Shown here one piece after another: positions 46,691-58,708 of a stretch of DNA of 62,000 bases (within the stretch, counting starts at the first letter, position 1; each line of letters begins with the position of its first letter). The notes beneath the pieces were generated by a model. That model was not told the origin of the DNA, made no database searches, and saw only the letters and a program-made list of their open reading frames with translations. Source of the stretch: Cryptomeria japonica (lineage: Eukaryota; Streptophyta; Pinopsida; Cupressales; Cupressaceae); NCBI RefSeq assembly GCF_030272615.1, contig NC_081409.1, positions 24,636,406-24,698,405 on the forward strand, written 5' to 3'. Both the position numbers and the translations under genes were made by a program.

Positions 46691-48190
46691 AGCTTTACAT
46701 AGTCGAGATCTAGTCGATCTCGAGATATTGGGTCACGATCTGAGAGCCAAGGTGTCAAAGGGCCATCGAGATAGGACCCTCCTGGAGATCCAGGGGTGGG
46801 GACATCTGGAGCTAGGCCATCTCCATCAGGGGATAGTCATACTTGAGAGACATGGTCTCTACTGTATTTTGGATTATTGTATTCTTTGTACGGGACACAG
46901 TGATGATACATTTTGTAAATTTTGATCATTTTTGAGAGATATATATATACGGCACCATTTTCTTTGATCATGTGGTGTGTTTATATGGATGCATGTTATG
47001 TGGGTTATTTCTTCATGATGATGCAATGCTTAAATATATGATATAATGTATGATGTAAGATGTATGCTTTTATATGCTATGATATGTATCGTTAAAATGA
47101 GATGTATGATAATGATATGATGTGTGATGTATCTTGAAAATAAGATGTATGATTTGATATGCAACTAAATGTAAAATGATATGCAACTATGTTAAAATGA
47201 TATGCAACTATTTTAAAATGATATGCAATTATGTTTTTGGTAGCATCCTCATTCTGCATTTGCCATCTGATATAGCCATATTTGTTTGTTGTCTTTGTAG
47301 GTATCATCATTGAGCATTGATTTGTTTAGGATATGTTGAAAATTTATACAAGCACAATGGTATAATTGAACCATAATGACCTGAGAAAATTTTACGTGAT
47401 TTTTGATTTTGCAAGATAGCACAAGCATCAAGGTATAATTGAACCAGGACGACCTGAGTGCGTATTGTGTATAAATAGACAAGAGTAAATCATTTGTATT
47501 CATGAAGTGGAGTTAGGCCTTCAGTGATATTTGATGTATCATGTCTCAAGGCAAGTATTCACACAGTACAATTGATCGGCTCCTAGAAAGAAGACTAAGA
47601 AAATATTGGAAGTTCCCCATGATCTCTAGGTTTGAAGCATTTAGTGAAAAAATGAAGAGAATCCAATAATTTAAAAAGTTCAAAATGCAAAACTAGTCAA
47701 GATTTTTATGCAATAATGCAACATTTAGTACTTCAGAAAATCATCCATCCTTGGTATTTCTTGAATTGTTTGGTTTTTGTTTTTGCGATGAAGTGTAGTT
47801 TTGGTTTGTTGGATGTCATGCTTCTAAGTTTTGCAAATAGTTTTGATGTCTTGAATGGTTGCAATATTTGGACGATTTGAATGCCCCTAGCTGAGTGTGC
47901 CTCTTGATGTGAATATGTATAGTGATTTCCAAGCCATGGTGGATTGTGGTAAAAGTATATATATGGATAACCCAAGATAGTGACTACGCTAAGTATGCCC
48001 TGAATGGATATGTGCGAAGTGTCAGGCGATGGCTGATAGTGTTTGGATGGATAAAATGGTATGGAGATAGATAGAGGAGCCATTCTTTCACAAGAGCACC
48101 TGTTTACTAGGTTTTCACCATTTGTTTTTATTGTACTTTGTGTTTTTTCTTTTTTCTGGATTTTTTTTTAATTTTTTTGTTGGTTTTGGC
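46691..48190. other. 3' region of Gypsy-G between antisense gene and pol end
   Basis: No gene supported. At 47146-47236 a unit of about 28 bp with AAAATGATATGCAACTAT repeats four times. The phrase GGTATAATTGAACCA occurs at 47358 and 47429 in a direct repeat of roughly 75 bp (AGCACAA.GGTATAATTGAACCA...GACCTGAG). This stretch should contain the 3' ends of both transcripts. Confidence 0.55.
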
Positions 48191-49686
48191 TTTTTCCATG
48201 CACTAGGCTATTTAAGTGTAGTACTTTTTCAGATGGATGTTGTTAGTTGGTTCGTCGAGCACATCTCCTTCTAAAGTTGTGAGCTGATAGGCACCTGATC
48301 CATAGACCGATATGATAACATAGGGACCCAACCAATTAGGTTCAAATTTCCCTTTCTTTTCTCGATCTTACTGATTTCTTGGATTTTCTTTGAGGACTAG
48401 GTCACCAATTTTGAAGTTGCGGGGGATGACCTTGTGATTGTAGCTCCTGCACATGCGTTGTTGATATGCTTTGAGATGAGTGTAAGCATGCTAATGTCTT
48501 TCATCTAATAGTTCGAGTTCTTACAGTCGGTTAACTTGATACTCTTCATCTAGGATTAATCCTTTCAAAGAGACTCTGAGAGATGGGATTTCTACTTCCA
48601 GGGGAAAAATGGCTTCTGATCCATATACCAATGAGTATGGTGTTGCTCCTGTAGGTGTACGGATGCTATTTTTGTATGCCCAAAGTGTTGGATTGAGTTG
48701 GACGTGCCAATCTTTGCCTGCATCGTTCACTATTTTCTTTAGGATTTTCAAGATTGTCTTGTTAGATGCTTCTGCTTGACCAGTTCCCTGTGGGTAGTAT
48801 GGTGTAGAAAACCGATGTTGGATTTTGAATTTTTCACATAGTTCTTGTACATCTTGGTTTTTGAAAGGTCGTCCATTATCTGTGATGATTGAACTTGGAA
48901 TATCATATCTGCAGATCAGATAATTGAGGATAAAAGAGGCAATTTGTTTCCCAGTCACTGTGGTCATGGGAACTGCTTCTATCCATTTGGTAAAGTATTT
49001 TGTTGCTGTTATAATGAACTTGTGTCCATTGAAGATGAAGGATGAATTTTGCCCACTAAGTCTAGTCCCCACTGACAAAAGGGCCAGGATGTTGTAAATG
49101 GTTGCAGTTCCTGTGCTAGTGCATGTATCAGATTACCATGGATCTGGCATTTAGGACATTTCTTGGTGAAGTGATATGAGTCTTTCTCCATTGTAGGCCA
49201 GTAGTATCCTATCCATAGAAGCTTTTTAGCAAGAGTAGTACCACTTGAATGTGTTCCACAAATACCTTTGTGAAGCTCATGTAAAGCAGAATCGAAATCA
49301 TTACGATCAAGGCAATGAAGAAGAGTACCATCTAGACCTCGATGATACAAAGTATCAGTGGTAAGGGTGTAACGGGCAGCTTGTCGGATAAAGTTACATT
49401 TTTGGTTATGGGATTGGTCAATTGGTAAGATATTGTGCTTGAGGTAGTCGTATATTGGTCCATATAGTGGAGAATCTGAACCAGTCAAGGCATAGATAAC
49501 ATAGGATTCAGAGTGGTCATAGGGGGGGGAGAATAGTTGCTCTACCAGGAACTCGTAACGACTTTGTTTCTCTGGAATTTGTAGTAATGAAGTGATAGTA
49601 GCCATTGCATCAACTGCTTTGTTATTTAATCTTGGTATTTGCTTGAAGGTGATGTGCACAAAATACTGTTTGAAGTCATCCACCAT
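48191..49686 (-). pseudogene. Gypsy-G integrase
   Basis: Inserts the cDNA. The N-terminal HHCC zinc domain is at about 49310-49150 (LHELHKGICGTHSS, then KKCPKCQIHG). One frame change near 49040 leads to the core: ITATKYFTKWIEAVPM, where the first catalytic D is K; ITDNGRPFKNQ with the second acid; and GTGQAEASNKTILKIL with the catalytic E. After the stop at 48521 the C-terminal part is still readable (VIPRNFKIGDLVL, KFEPNWLGPYVI) to about 48200. So the order is complete, but the first active-site acid, the frame and the end are damaged. The domain follows the second RNase H directly, as in Tat elements. Confidence 0.9.
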
Positions 49687-51501
49687 TCACTTGTAGGGTA
49701 GTAGCTTGTCATCCTTTGTCTGATAGTTGTTGTTGACTTGATGGATGACTAGTTGTGAGTCTCCATAGACCTTTAACTCTGTGATTTTCCATTCTACGGC
49801 CATTTTGATACCTATAACCAATGCCTCATATTCAACCACATTATTTGTGCATGGAAACATAAGCCTATATGATCTTGGTATAGTGTGTCCTGCAGGAGTG
49901 ATGAATAGAATGCCAACACCTAAACCATGTTGTGTATAAGATCCATCAAAGTATAGGGTCCATTGTTTGGTAGAAAGAGCAAGAACATCCCTATCTAGAA
50001 ATTCAATCTCCATAGTTTGTTTTCTTGGTAACGGTGCTTCAGCCAGCTGATCTGCAATTGCTTGTCCTTTGATAGCTCATCTTTCTGTGTATTGAATGTC
50101 GAATTCACTGAGAATCATGACCCATTTAGCCAATCGGCCTGTAAGAGATGCCTTACTGAGTAGATATTTGAGAGGATCAATTTTTGCGACTAGATTAATG
50201 GTGTGTGCTAGCATATAATGTCGGAACTTCTGAGATGCGAAGACCACTGTTAGGCAAGCCTTCTCAATGAATGTATAGTTGAGTTCATAGCCATTCAATG
50301 TCCTACTGATATAATATATGGCCCATTCCTTTCCTTGTTGATCTTCTTGTGCCAATAGTGCCCCCAGTGATATATCTGTTGTTGAGATATATAGGATAAG
50401 TGGCTTTCCTGCAACTAGTGGTACTAGAACTAGTGGATTCATCAGGTACTGTTTGATTTGGTAAAAAGATTCTGCACACTTGGTCTCCCATTTGAATGGT
50501 ACATTTTTGTGTAGTAAATGGTTAAATGGTAGACTTTTATCTGCTAGCTGAGCGATGAATTGCCTGATTGATTGAAGTCATCCTTGTAGAGATCTAAGTT
50601 GACTGATATTCTTTGGTGGTGGCATGTCCATAATGGCTTGTACCTTTGCTAGATCTACTTTGATACCTTTAGCTGAGACTATATAGCCTAGTAACTTGCC
50701 TGATGTAACCCCAAAGACACACTTCTTAGGGTTCATCCTGACTTGGAATTTCTCCAATCGATCAAAGATCTTTGTTAGGATGCTGAGATGTTCTGCTCTG
50801 GTGAAGGATTTAGCTAGTAAATCATCCACATAGTCTTCCATAAATGTGTGCATCATGTCATGGAATATTGTTGTCATTGCTCTTTGATAAGCAGCCCCTG
50901 CATTCTTTAAGCCAAAAGGCATAACATTCCAACAGTACATTCCCCAAGGACAGGTGAACGTGGTTTTATCTTGATCTTCTGGGGCTATTTTGATTTGATT
51001 ATAGCCTGAGAAATTGTCCATTAGTGAGAGCATTGCATGTCCTACCATGAGATCTACAATTATGTCAATACTAGGGAGAGGAAAGTTGTCTTTTGGACAA
51101 GCTTTGTTGACATCTCTGAAGTCAGTGCATATTCTGATACTACCATCTAGTTTTGATACTGGAACAATGTTGGAAATCCATTCTGCATAGTCAATGGGTC
51201 GGATGAATCCGATGTCTAATAATTTCTTTAGTTCAGTTTTGACCATGAGTGCCACCTGCAGATTAATCTTTCGTAGCTTTTGCTTGACTGGTTTAACTCC
51301 TGAAGAGATGAACAAATGATGCATGATTAAGTGTGGATCCACCCCGGGCATATCAGCATATGACCAAGAAAAGTTAATTTGTTGTTCTCTAAAGAAAATG
51401 ATGAATGTTGATTTTTCTTCCTCTGTCAGAGATTCTACAAGGTGTAGGTTTCTGACTACATCTATGGTACCAATGTTGATTGATTGAGTGGGCTCAATCA
51501 A
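49687..51501 (-). pseudogene. Gypsy-G reverse transcriptase and two RNase H domains
   Basis: Copies the RNA to DNA and removes the template. One frame with stops at 50578 and near 50077. RT: VPVSKLDGSIRICTDFRDVN, PLPSIDIIVD, MPFGLKNAGAAYQRAM, catalytic YVDD at about 50840, then KCVFGVTSGKLLGYIVS. First RNase H: PLILYISTTDISLGALLAQE and YELNYTFIEKACL (50442-50077). Second RNase H: LYFDGSYTQHGLGVGI, VVEYEALVIGIKMA, VYGDSQLVIHQV and NNKAVDAMA, keeping the D-E-D-D catalytic set (49960-49600). Known: this additional archaeal-type RNase H after the first marks the Tat lineage of Ty3/Gypsy. The domains are colinear and well kept; only the stops prevent translation. Confidence 0.92.
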
Positions 51502-52439
51502 TATGGGTGATCATTCATGAAAGTGCTCAGGAAGAGTGTCAAGTCTCCCATCGTTAGGTGCCTTAAAAGGGTTTTCACCCTCAGATGCGTCCTTTATTTT
51601 TACTTTTTTGTGATCTAGAGCTGCCATTGACTAGTTTTTAGCATCAAACCCTTTACTTGGTTCGTTTTTGCGACTGAGAGACTTGGCACTCCCTGGTTTG
51701 CAGACATCATTACTTTGTTCACTGGTAGAGCCTATTTCTAGATTTATGGTACATAGGTAATGGATAATAGATTCATCATCTGGGAAAATTGGTATATCAT
51801 GGATTTCAGGTTCATCCTAGTCGATGAGGTTAGGAAAGACAAGTGGTAAGGAATCGTTAGGTGAATCAAGTTTGGCTATTGTGAGTGTTAGGACAGAGTG
51901 TTTATCATGATTGTTCTTGGTTTTAAAGAAGTCTAGGATTTTGTTGAGGTCTTCGATGGTATTATCTTCTGTATAGACTTGTTCATAATGTTTCTGTTTG
52001 CTTTCCTTGGCGTCATAGATATTCTGCGGTCCAAATTCAAGAGGTCTATCTTCTACATTATATTCTTCTTGAGAAAGAGATATAGAATCAGTATCATTAG
52101 GGATATCTATAGTAGCATTGGAGTAGGTACCCCATTCATATTCATTGGAATCAGTCTTTGAAGCATCATCCCAGATTCTATCAGTGCTATAAACTAGTAT
52201 GTTGTATGGTGAAAACAAATCATTGATGATGGATACCATTTTGATAGTTTTTGTTGATTCTATGTCAGATCTGGCTTCTATTTTCTGTATTTGTTCATAG
52301 ACTGTGCTTCCTCGAGGAGAAACAAAGGAATCCGGAGATGATTTTATTGGTTCTTGAGATATTGGTGTTTGAATATGAGCTACTACTGCAGATATGTCCC
52401 TTTGTGCTTTAGAAGCTTTTCTTGATGTAACTTCTGATC
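51502..52439 (-). other. Linker between protease/G-patch and RT of Gypsy-G
   Basis: Contains an open stretch 52239-51817 in the RT frame, acidic and Ser/Thr-rich (SISLSQEEYNVEDR, KTKNNHDKHSVLTLTIAK), with no recognised fold, and stops on both sides. A frame change separates it from the G-patch ORF. In Ogre-type elements an intron lies between protease and RT; a splice site could fall here, but I could not fix one. Confidence 0.45.
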
Positions 52440-53890
52440 TTAACGTTCTCGTGCCTTGCAGATTGTTTCTGCTAATTCAAAGAGTGCTTCCTGCCAGGAT
52501 TCTTCTTTGTACTTTGTCTTTACTTTCCATTGATGTTTTGTAGTTAGGTGGGGTGGCCTTTTTAATAGAAAAGTGAGCTCACAACCCAATCCTACTTTGT
52601 TTCCATTGGGCTGTGAAGGAAGATCTATAGGTTCAGTGACTCCTTTGCATTTCCCAATAGGTCCTTTACTATCATATCCCATTTTCTGCATGATTAAGTA
52701 TCCTTTTCCATATAGGGGTGTAGGTAGAACAATGTCCAGAGCAGCTACTCTATTATCTTCTTTCTTATCTTTGTATAACCAGCTAAGAACATCCTTGTCT
52801 TCTAATTCATGTGCTAGAGTGCCCAATTGGATGAAGGTACCATCAAATTTGGTGATGGGTTGAGTGACCAGATGTGTTGATGTAGTAGGCAATCCATGAG
52901 ATCTAGGTGATGTTGGCAATTCGGCCAAACATAAAGGCTCCAAAGAGTATTCTCCCATACCTTGGTCTTTGATTTGCATTTTCTGTTTGAAGTCTCCAAA
53001 TAAGGAGTTGGACTTTGCTGTTTGTAGATCTGATGTTAAAGATCGTTGTTTCTCTCTATTATGAGGAACCAAACTATCTTGGGCTGCCCCCATTGCGTTG
53101 CAATGTTGAAATGGATTGTGATCAGTAGATATGGAGACTTCTTGTCCATCATAAGAAAATTTGACACACTGGTGATACATAGAAGGTACTGCTTGCATTC
53201 CATGTATCCAAGGTCGCCCTAACAAAATATTGTAGGTAAGATCTATGTCTAAGACCTGACATATAGTATCTTTTTACACTAGTCCCACTTGAATAGATAA
53301 TATCACAGTTCCTTTAGAGGACCTTTCCTCGTCATCATATGCCTTTATGGTAATCTTCTTACAGGGATCAATAGATTCTTCTAAGAAGCCTAATGCATGG
53401 ATAAGCTTTAAAGTACATATATTAAGTTCGGCTCCTCCATCTATTAAGACTCTTTTTACTCGGTGTTTGCAAACAATGACTTCGATATGGAGAGGAGTGT
53501 TATGCGGATGGTTTAAGGAAGCATCATCATGTTCTGAGAAGGTGAGGTTATGAGGTCCAGTCATATGGGCGACCATGGCTTGAAATCTATCTATATCTAG
53601 TTTTTGAGGTACATTAATTTCCAATAGTGTTTGTTCCAAGATGTCTTTGTGCTTCGGTGATAGTTTCAGCAATTCCAGTATAGATATCTGAGCTAGAGTT
53701 TTGCGTAGTTGGCTAACCAAGTCATATTGGATTTTTGGTGTGGTAGTTGTAGGTGACGTATGTCCTTTCAAGACATATTTTTGAGTTTGGGTTGTTACAT
53801 TGACAAATTCATGATCACGCTTATCTCGGATGGTGATGACATTTACTTGATGATCTTCAACTAATATGTGATTTATGGTGTTGTTGTAGA
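52440..53890 (-). pseudogene. Gypsy-G aspartic protease plus G-patch domain
   Basis: The protease region at about 53480-53160 has the motif RVLIDGGAELNI (catalytic D-G-G in the usual D-S/T-G place) and, after one in-frame TAA at 53274, LTYNILLGRPWIHGM, the conserved C-terminal flap. The same frame continues 261 codons from 53225 to 52440. Around 52709-52584 it reads GKGYLIMQKMGYDSKGPIGK, then TEPIDL and NKVGLG, matching the glycine pattern of a G-patch, an RNA-binding or helicase-activating motif. The end is Lys/Glu-rich. Known: betaretroviral proteases carry a G-patch that binds RNA, and some plant Gypsy polyproteins also have one. Here it is probably released with, or attached to, the protease. 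Confidence 0.82.
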
Positions 53891-55675
53891 TATGGTTGAC
53901 ACGAGCTCCTCATGGATCGTTTGAGGTTGAAGCTCCATCTTTGTTATAATTTGGAAGAGGATTTTTAAAGGCTCCATGATCGCCATTTGTTTTGAGACCA
54001 TCTACTGTTAATTCACCTTGATCAATCATATCTTGCACCACATGTTTTAACCTCATGCAATCGTTCGTCTGATGACCCTTGTTACGATGGTAATCACAAT
54101 AGTGTGAATCATTCCACCAAGGTGGTTTGATTTGGGGTTCATAGTTGCTGATTGGAGGCAAAGAAAGAATCTTGTGTGCCAAAAGTTCTCTGAATGCTGA
54201 TTCTAGTGATTGCCCCAGTGGTGTGAAGATACGCTTTTGGAAATTGTTTGTGTTGTTGCGTGAATTATTGTTAGGTCCTAGATTCATGTTTTTGCTTTGA
54301 GTATTGTTGGTTTCGTTTGTGTTGAGTTGTCCTTGATTGGTGTTTGGTGTATATGTGTTAGCATTTGGATTAGCATTCTTAGGAGTTTTCATGTTTTGAG
54401 GATTTCCGGATAATGCAAGCACTGGTTGCTTAGATTTGGGATCATATGATTCATTGTTGCCTTCATTTTTATTTCGAGTCCAAAATCAAGATTTGTCGAG
54501 GTTGGTGTTGTTTTGGTTATTGTAGTTTGATGAGTTTGTTCCTTCCTTGTAGAATTTGAGTGTTCCCTTTTTGACACATGCTTCTTCTACTTGAATGCCA
54601 TTTTCAATCAATTTAGCAAAAGATGGTATGCATTGAAGTTTTAGTCTATAACTCATTTCACTATTCAAGTTATCGATGAAGATTTCCATTTTTTCCTTTT
54701 TAGGAATATCTCAAGGATATCTGGATACCATATGTCGTCAACGTTGAAGGAACATCATGAATGTTTCATTGTTCTTTTGTTTGGTGTTGCAAACATCTAG
54801 CATGGTTATGGCATGTTGGATGTTATAGGAATATTGGGTTATGAATTTGTTAACCAATTCATCAAATGATCTAACAGGTGGTGTAATTTTGGATAACCAT
54901 TCCATTGTTTGCCCTCCCAAGCTTCTTGAGAATAACCTCATCAAATAGGTCTCATCATGAGAAATTCAAGACTCATTGTGCAAAATTCTCGAACATGATC
55001 TTGAGGATCACTTTTCCCATCATATTTATCAAATTTGGGAATGTCTGAATTTGGAGGAAAAGGTACCATGTTCAATCTTCTGTCAAATGGATAAGGACAG
55101 ATTTCATTTAAAGAGTACCGCATTGTTGTCCCCAGTTGCATATCATGTATTTGTCGTTGTAACATTTACATTTGTTGAGTAAGAGCAGCCAAAGGTATAT
55201 TGTCTTGTCGAGGGAAGAGTTCTTCCCTTATATTAGTTCTTAGCTAAAAAGGTGTGGTAAATGGTATATTTTGCTTTGGTGTTTCTAGCTCAGGTATACG
55301 CATTTCTGGTATGCGTTGTTCCAGAATGTGTTGCTTAGGTATGTGTTGTTCAAAGTTACAAGTTTCTTCTTCTCTTTGTTGTTCTTGATATGCATATTGT
55401 CAAGATCTAGTTTTCAAGATGTTTGTGTCTAAATCTTCAGGAAGTTTAGCACATTTACTTGTGAGCATGAACAGATATTTTTCTTTGTCATTTTCTATGA
55501 GCCTTTCGACAAGTTTTTGGAATGAGGGGTTTTCCTAACATTCCTGAAGAAGTGCTTCAGAAATTTCAGTTTCTTCTAAGTGTGGAACTTCAAAAGGATT
55601 TGACAATCTTCAATTCATACTAGACTCTGCTTGTGTCTCTCTTTGTTGGTTTCTTTGAGAGCGAGTAACAGGCAT
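53891..55675 (-). pseudogene. Gypsy-G Gag
   Basis: Capsid/nucleocapsid precursor. The start chosen is ATG at 55675 (MPVTRSQRNQQ), one base after the stop of the upstream ORF. Early part with several stops (EQHIPKQHILEQRIPEMRIP-type repeats), then the matrix/capsid core: IPKFDKYDGKSDPQDHVREF at about 55050, LGGQTMEWLSKITPPVRSFD and ITQYSYNIQHAITMLDV. One base is missing near 54965, where the frame changes. Later come an Asn/Thr-rich linker and a single zinc knuckle CDYHRNKGHQTNDC at about 54090-54050, as is usual for plant Ty3/Gypsy Gag. From 54944 on it shares the frame of the protease. Confidence 0.88.
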
Positions 55676-55676
55676 T

Positions 55677-56129
55677 TTAGTAGAAACTTTTAGTGATGAA
55701 ATGGACAAAAGCCTCATTGATATGTTGCTCGGGGGTGGGTGGTTCTAGTCGAGATGTGTTATAAGTGATACACTCATCGGGCAAGAATGCTAGATTGATT
55801 TTTCCTCCGCGGTTTATGATTTGATTAAAAGCAAATTTTTGACAGTAGGCTCTTGTCTTCAAGGGTTCTTTGTCAAATTCCTTGGATTTGTTTTGGATAT
55901 AACATTTGACGTGATGAAGGAATACCCGATGAGATTTGAAGAGTTGACGATTGATGTATAAAAACTTGTTTCTCTTGATGAACTTAGAAAAACTAGGTTG
56001 TTGTTTCTTCAACGTGATGTTACGATAAAGGCTCTTTCTTCTCAGAATATGAGGATTAGTCATGCATGAGTGATCAATGGTTTCCTTTGATTTGTTTGGA
56101 TTTAGTTGATCTTGTTTAGAAAATTTCAA
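55677..56129 (-). CDS. Small ORF upstream of Gypsy-G gag (ORF1-like)
   Basis: 150 codons open on the minus strand, ending in TAA at 55679-55677; gag ATG follows after one base (TAAAATG). Basic and aromatic (KKQQPSFSKFIKRNKFLYIN, later INRGGKINLAFLPDECITYN and PPTPEQHINEAFVHFITKSF). No ATG is found at its start; an in-frame TAA lies just upstream, so the 5' end is probably lost or joined from an upstream exon. Known: Ogre-type Tat elements carry an extra ORF1 of unknown function just before gag, which this matches by position. No function can be read from the sequence. Confidence 0.55.
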   Translation of the reverse strand: MKFSKQDQLNPNKSKETIDHSCMTNPHILRRKSLYRNITLKKQQPSFSKFIKRNKFLYINRQLFKSHRVFLHHVKCYIQNKSKEFDKEPLKTRAYCQKFAFNQIINRGGKINLAFLPDECITYNTSRLEPPTPEQHINEAFVHFITKSFY

Positions 56130-56534
56130 ATCTTACTCTATCAAAATGAAGGTTTAGATGCCCCTTCACGACAAAGCGTGTCAAATGATATGGATAAAAG
56201 CCTCCCGATATGGAGACTTGATTTGACAATTTGAAAATCTTAAACAAGTGTTTTTGAGATGAAATCTGTAAGATGGTAAAGGATTCTGCTGATACTGATG
56301 ATGAGGTTTCCGGATTATGATAGGATAGACATGTTTTATCGTGCGATCAGTTTAGGATTTTTACAACGTTTGTTTTGATACAAATTTAGCTCAAGAAATA
56401 GTCTTAACAGTTTGCTTTTGCTACTCTGTTTTGATGAAAAATGATGTTTGATGGAAAAGACTTCTGAAAATGTTTTTGAAATTTTTAAAATTCCTTACTG
56501 TTTTGCCCTCTTTTTTTATGTTTTGGATCACCCA

Positions 56535-56905
56535 CTAAAACAGAGACTACATGCGCTACAAAAATTACTCCACGCGCTAAAATAATGACCACACGCACTA
56601 GGCTACCCCCAGAGATGCTCTAAAGTTTTGACCATTCAAAATTATTTTCTATCTGTTTTGAAAAATCTATGCGCTACCCTGGGCTTGTAACGCACTAACC
56701 TATAAATCTGATGCGCTAATGTTTAGCCTCCACGCACTAAGCTGATGCTTCCACGCGCTAGACTGTTTCTCTGATGCACTAAATGATTTCACACTGTTTT
56801 GCTTTGAGATAAAACGCTACTATTTGGAACCAACGTGCTAATTTGATGGTTGGATGCACTAACAAAAATTCCTCACACGCTAAGAAATTTCTCTTTTGTG
56901 CTAAA
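56535..56905 (-). repeat. ATGCGCTA motif array, inner leader copy
   Basis: About 18 copies of GATGCGCTAA, CACGCGCTAA, ACGCACTA or variants at irregular 15-35 bp spacing. On the sense (minus) strand of Gypsy-G they read TTAGCGCAT. Confidence 0.85.
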
Positions 56906-58365
56906 CTGCCCTGATTTTTCCTTTGGTTGATTTTTTGTAAATTTTGAATTTTTGTTGTGAATTTTTCAAGTTTGATGGATGATTTTCTGAACTAGTAAAT
57001 GCAAGCACGGCACAAAAAGTGTATGTTCTGCGAGGATGTGTTCAAATTCCCAATGTTTTAACAGGTTTGGATATGAATAATACACTTCAGAAAGACTCTT
57101 TCTTCAAAGGTCATAAATAACATCATAGCCCACTAGTCTCGATACTCCGTTAGCTCAAATAGTCGTGTCACCCCTTGGAGGGCACCCATTTTTTTGTCTT
57201 TTGCTAGAAATTAACCCAAAGTGAATCGCTTCATAGTTGAGTAGTTATCTTGGGAGATATATGGTGAGTAATTTTGGGGGCGGATTCTTCCCCACCCTTG
57301 CACTATGATGTTATAAATGTCTGGTTACTGACTCGGTTCAAAGTTTCTAATTCTATGGTTCATAATTAGGCTTCCTGTTCGGCTGTTAGTGATAAACTCC
57401 CTCAGGAGGCTTCCCAACCTTTAGAACAAAGGCTTTACATATCTCGAGGATACTAGGGGAAGGCTAATCACTGCATGCAACCATTGAAAAGGGCTTTCAT
57501 CACTTTCCACGTTTGATTATAGTGGGTTGGAATTCTTGGTGTCAAAGTCATTCCCCACTTAGGTCGTTCCCTTCACACCGGCCATAAACGACTTTAAGAG
57601 TTGATTTCAACTCCTCGGGAAGGCAGGCCTGCTAAAGGTTTTATGCTTGAAATACAGAAAGCTTTAAGAGTGGTCTGGATTTTTGATCACCCAGTTAAGG
57701 GGAGAGCATATTCCTTTCACTTTCGAGACAAGGCAATCAAGTTGTTCTTTTTAGCCTTCAATTCAGTGATTTGCTAATCTCTACTTGAAGATGTTGCTCC
57801 AACAAGCATGATGTTCTTTTTAACCTTTCATAGCAAAGTGTGTATTTTCAAAACTTTTGTAAAATAAGCTTAGTCAACAAAGTAAATCGTGATTTGGTCA
57901 ACAAATTTAAAGTCAATAGGGGAAAGTTTTCCCTCTTTGCTTTGCACAAAATAAAGATAAGATTCTTTTTCTTTTACAAAAAAAAAAAAAAATTGATCCT
58001 TTTAGACACCAAAGGAAGGTGAGGTTTGTTTTAAGCTTTGCAAAAAGTAAATTTGCTTGTTCTTTTTAGAGCTTCCAAAATGAAGTTTTTCTCCTATAAA
58101 AGCAAGAAAATTTCCGATAGTGGTTCTTTTTATAGCCCAAAAGAAATAAGTGAGTTCAATTTTAAGAATAAAAGATGTTTAAAATTTTAAACTAACTTAA
58201 CTAAGTTAGTGAAAATCTTAACTATCTAAATATTCTAAGATTATGCTCCTTTCTGCAACAAAATTGTTAGAATCCTGCAAGAAAATCAGAGGAAAAACAT
58301 TAGATGCTTTGGTGGACTTCCACAAGTCTAATTTTTAACTTTCGGTTACAATTTTTGCTTATGTC

Positions 58366-58620
58366 TATGATGCACTGTAGAACAAACTGTACGTGCTAAA
58401 ATATGGTTTCAACGCGCTACACTATTTTCTGGATGCGCTACTTTATGCGCCGAAAGTGCTACTCTATTTTTCTCCCATGCCGAGACCTATAGGAAAATTA
58501 GTGATTTGATGCGCTAATATATGGACTTCATGTGCTAGATGATGACTCCACGCGCTAAACAGTTAACCGGATGTGCTAGGCTATTAACCGGATGTGCTAA
58601 ACAGTCAACTTAACGCGCTA
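58366..58620 (-). repeat. ATGCGCTA motif array, outer leader copy
   Basis: About 13 copies within 255 bp, beginning 70-90 bp inside the primer site; includes ACCGGATGTGCTA twice. Same sense-strand reading TAGCGCAT. Confidence 0.85.
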
Positions 58621-58686
58621 ATTCATTTTTCCTGCATGCCTGCAAAAGTGGTTAAATTTTAAAACCAATTTGATATATGGTGTTGG

Positions 58687-58704
58687 GCCCCACGGTGGGC
58701 GCCA
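58687..58704 (-). promoter_or_regulatory. Primer binding site of Gypsy-G
   Basis: The minus strand reads TGGCGCCCACCGTGGGGC four bases inside the 5' LTR. It complements a tRNA ending GGCGCCA; I do not assign the amino acid. Confidence 0.82.
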
Positions 58705-58708
58705 GAAA

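Larger units (their letters stand above)
56130..58686 (-). promoter_or_regulatory. Long 5' leader of Gypsy-G
   Basis: 2.6 kb without a gene. It contains two arrays of ATGCGCTA (plus-strand reading) at 56535-56905 and 58366-58620. Between them is a GC-richer stretch (57100-57720) with phrases such as CACCCCTTGGAGGGCACCC and a poly-A/T-rich block with TTTTACAAAAAAAAAAAAAATT near 57975. Long leaders of this kind are usual in Tat elements and could hold packaging or splice signals. Confidence 0.6.

Noticed and set aside
47733-48083. Minus-strand ORF of 116 codons after integrase
   Set aside because: It lies after the end of pol, shows no domain, and has a Ser/Tyr/His-rich composition typical of chance ORFs in this DNA.
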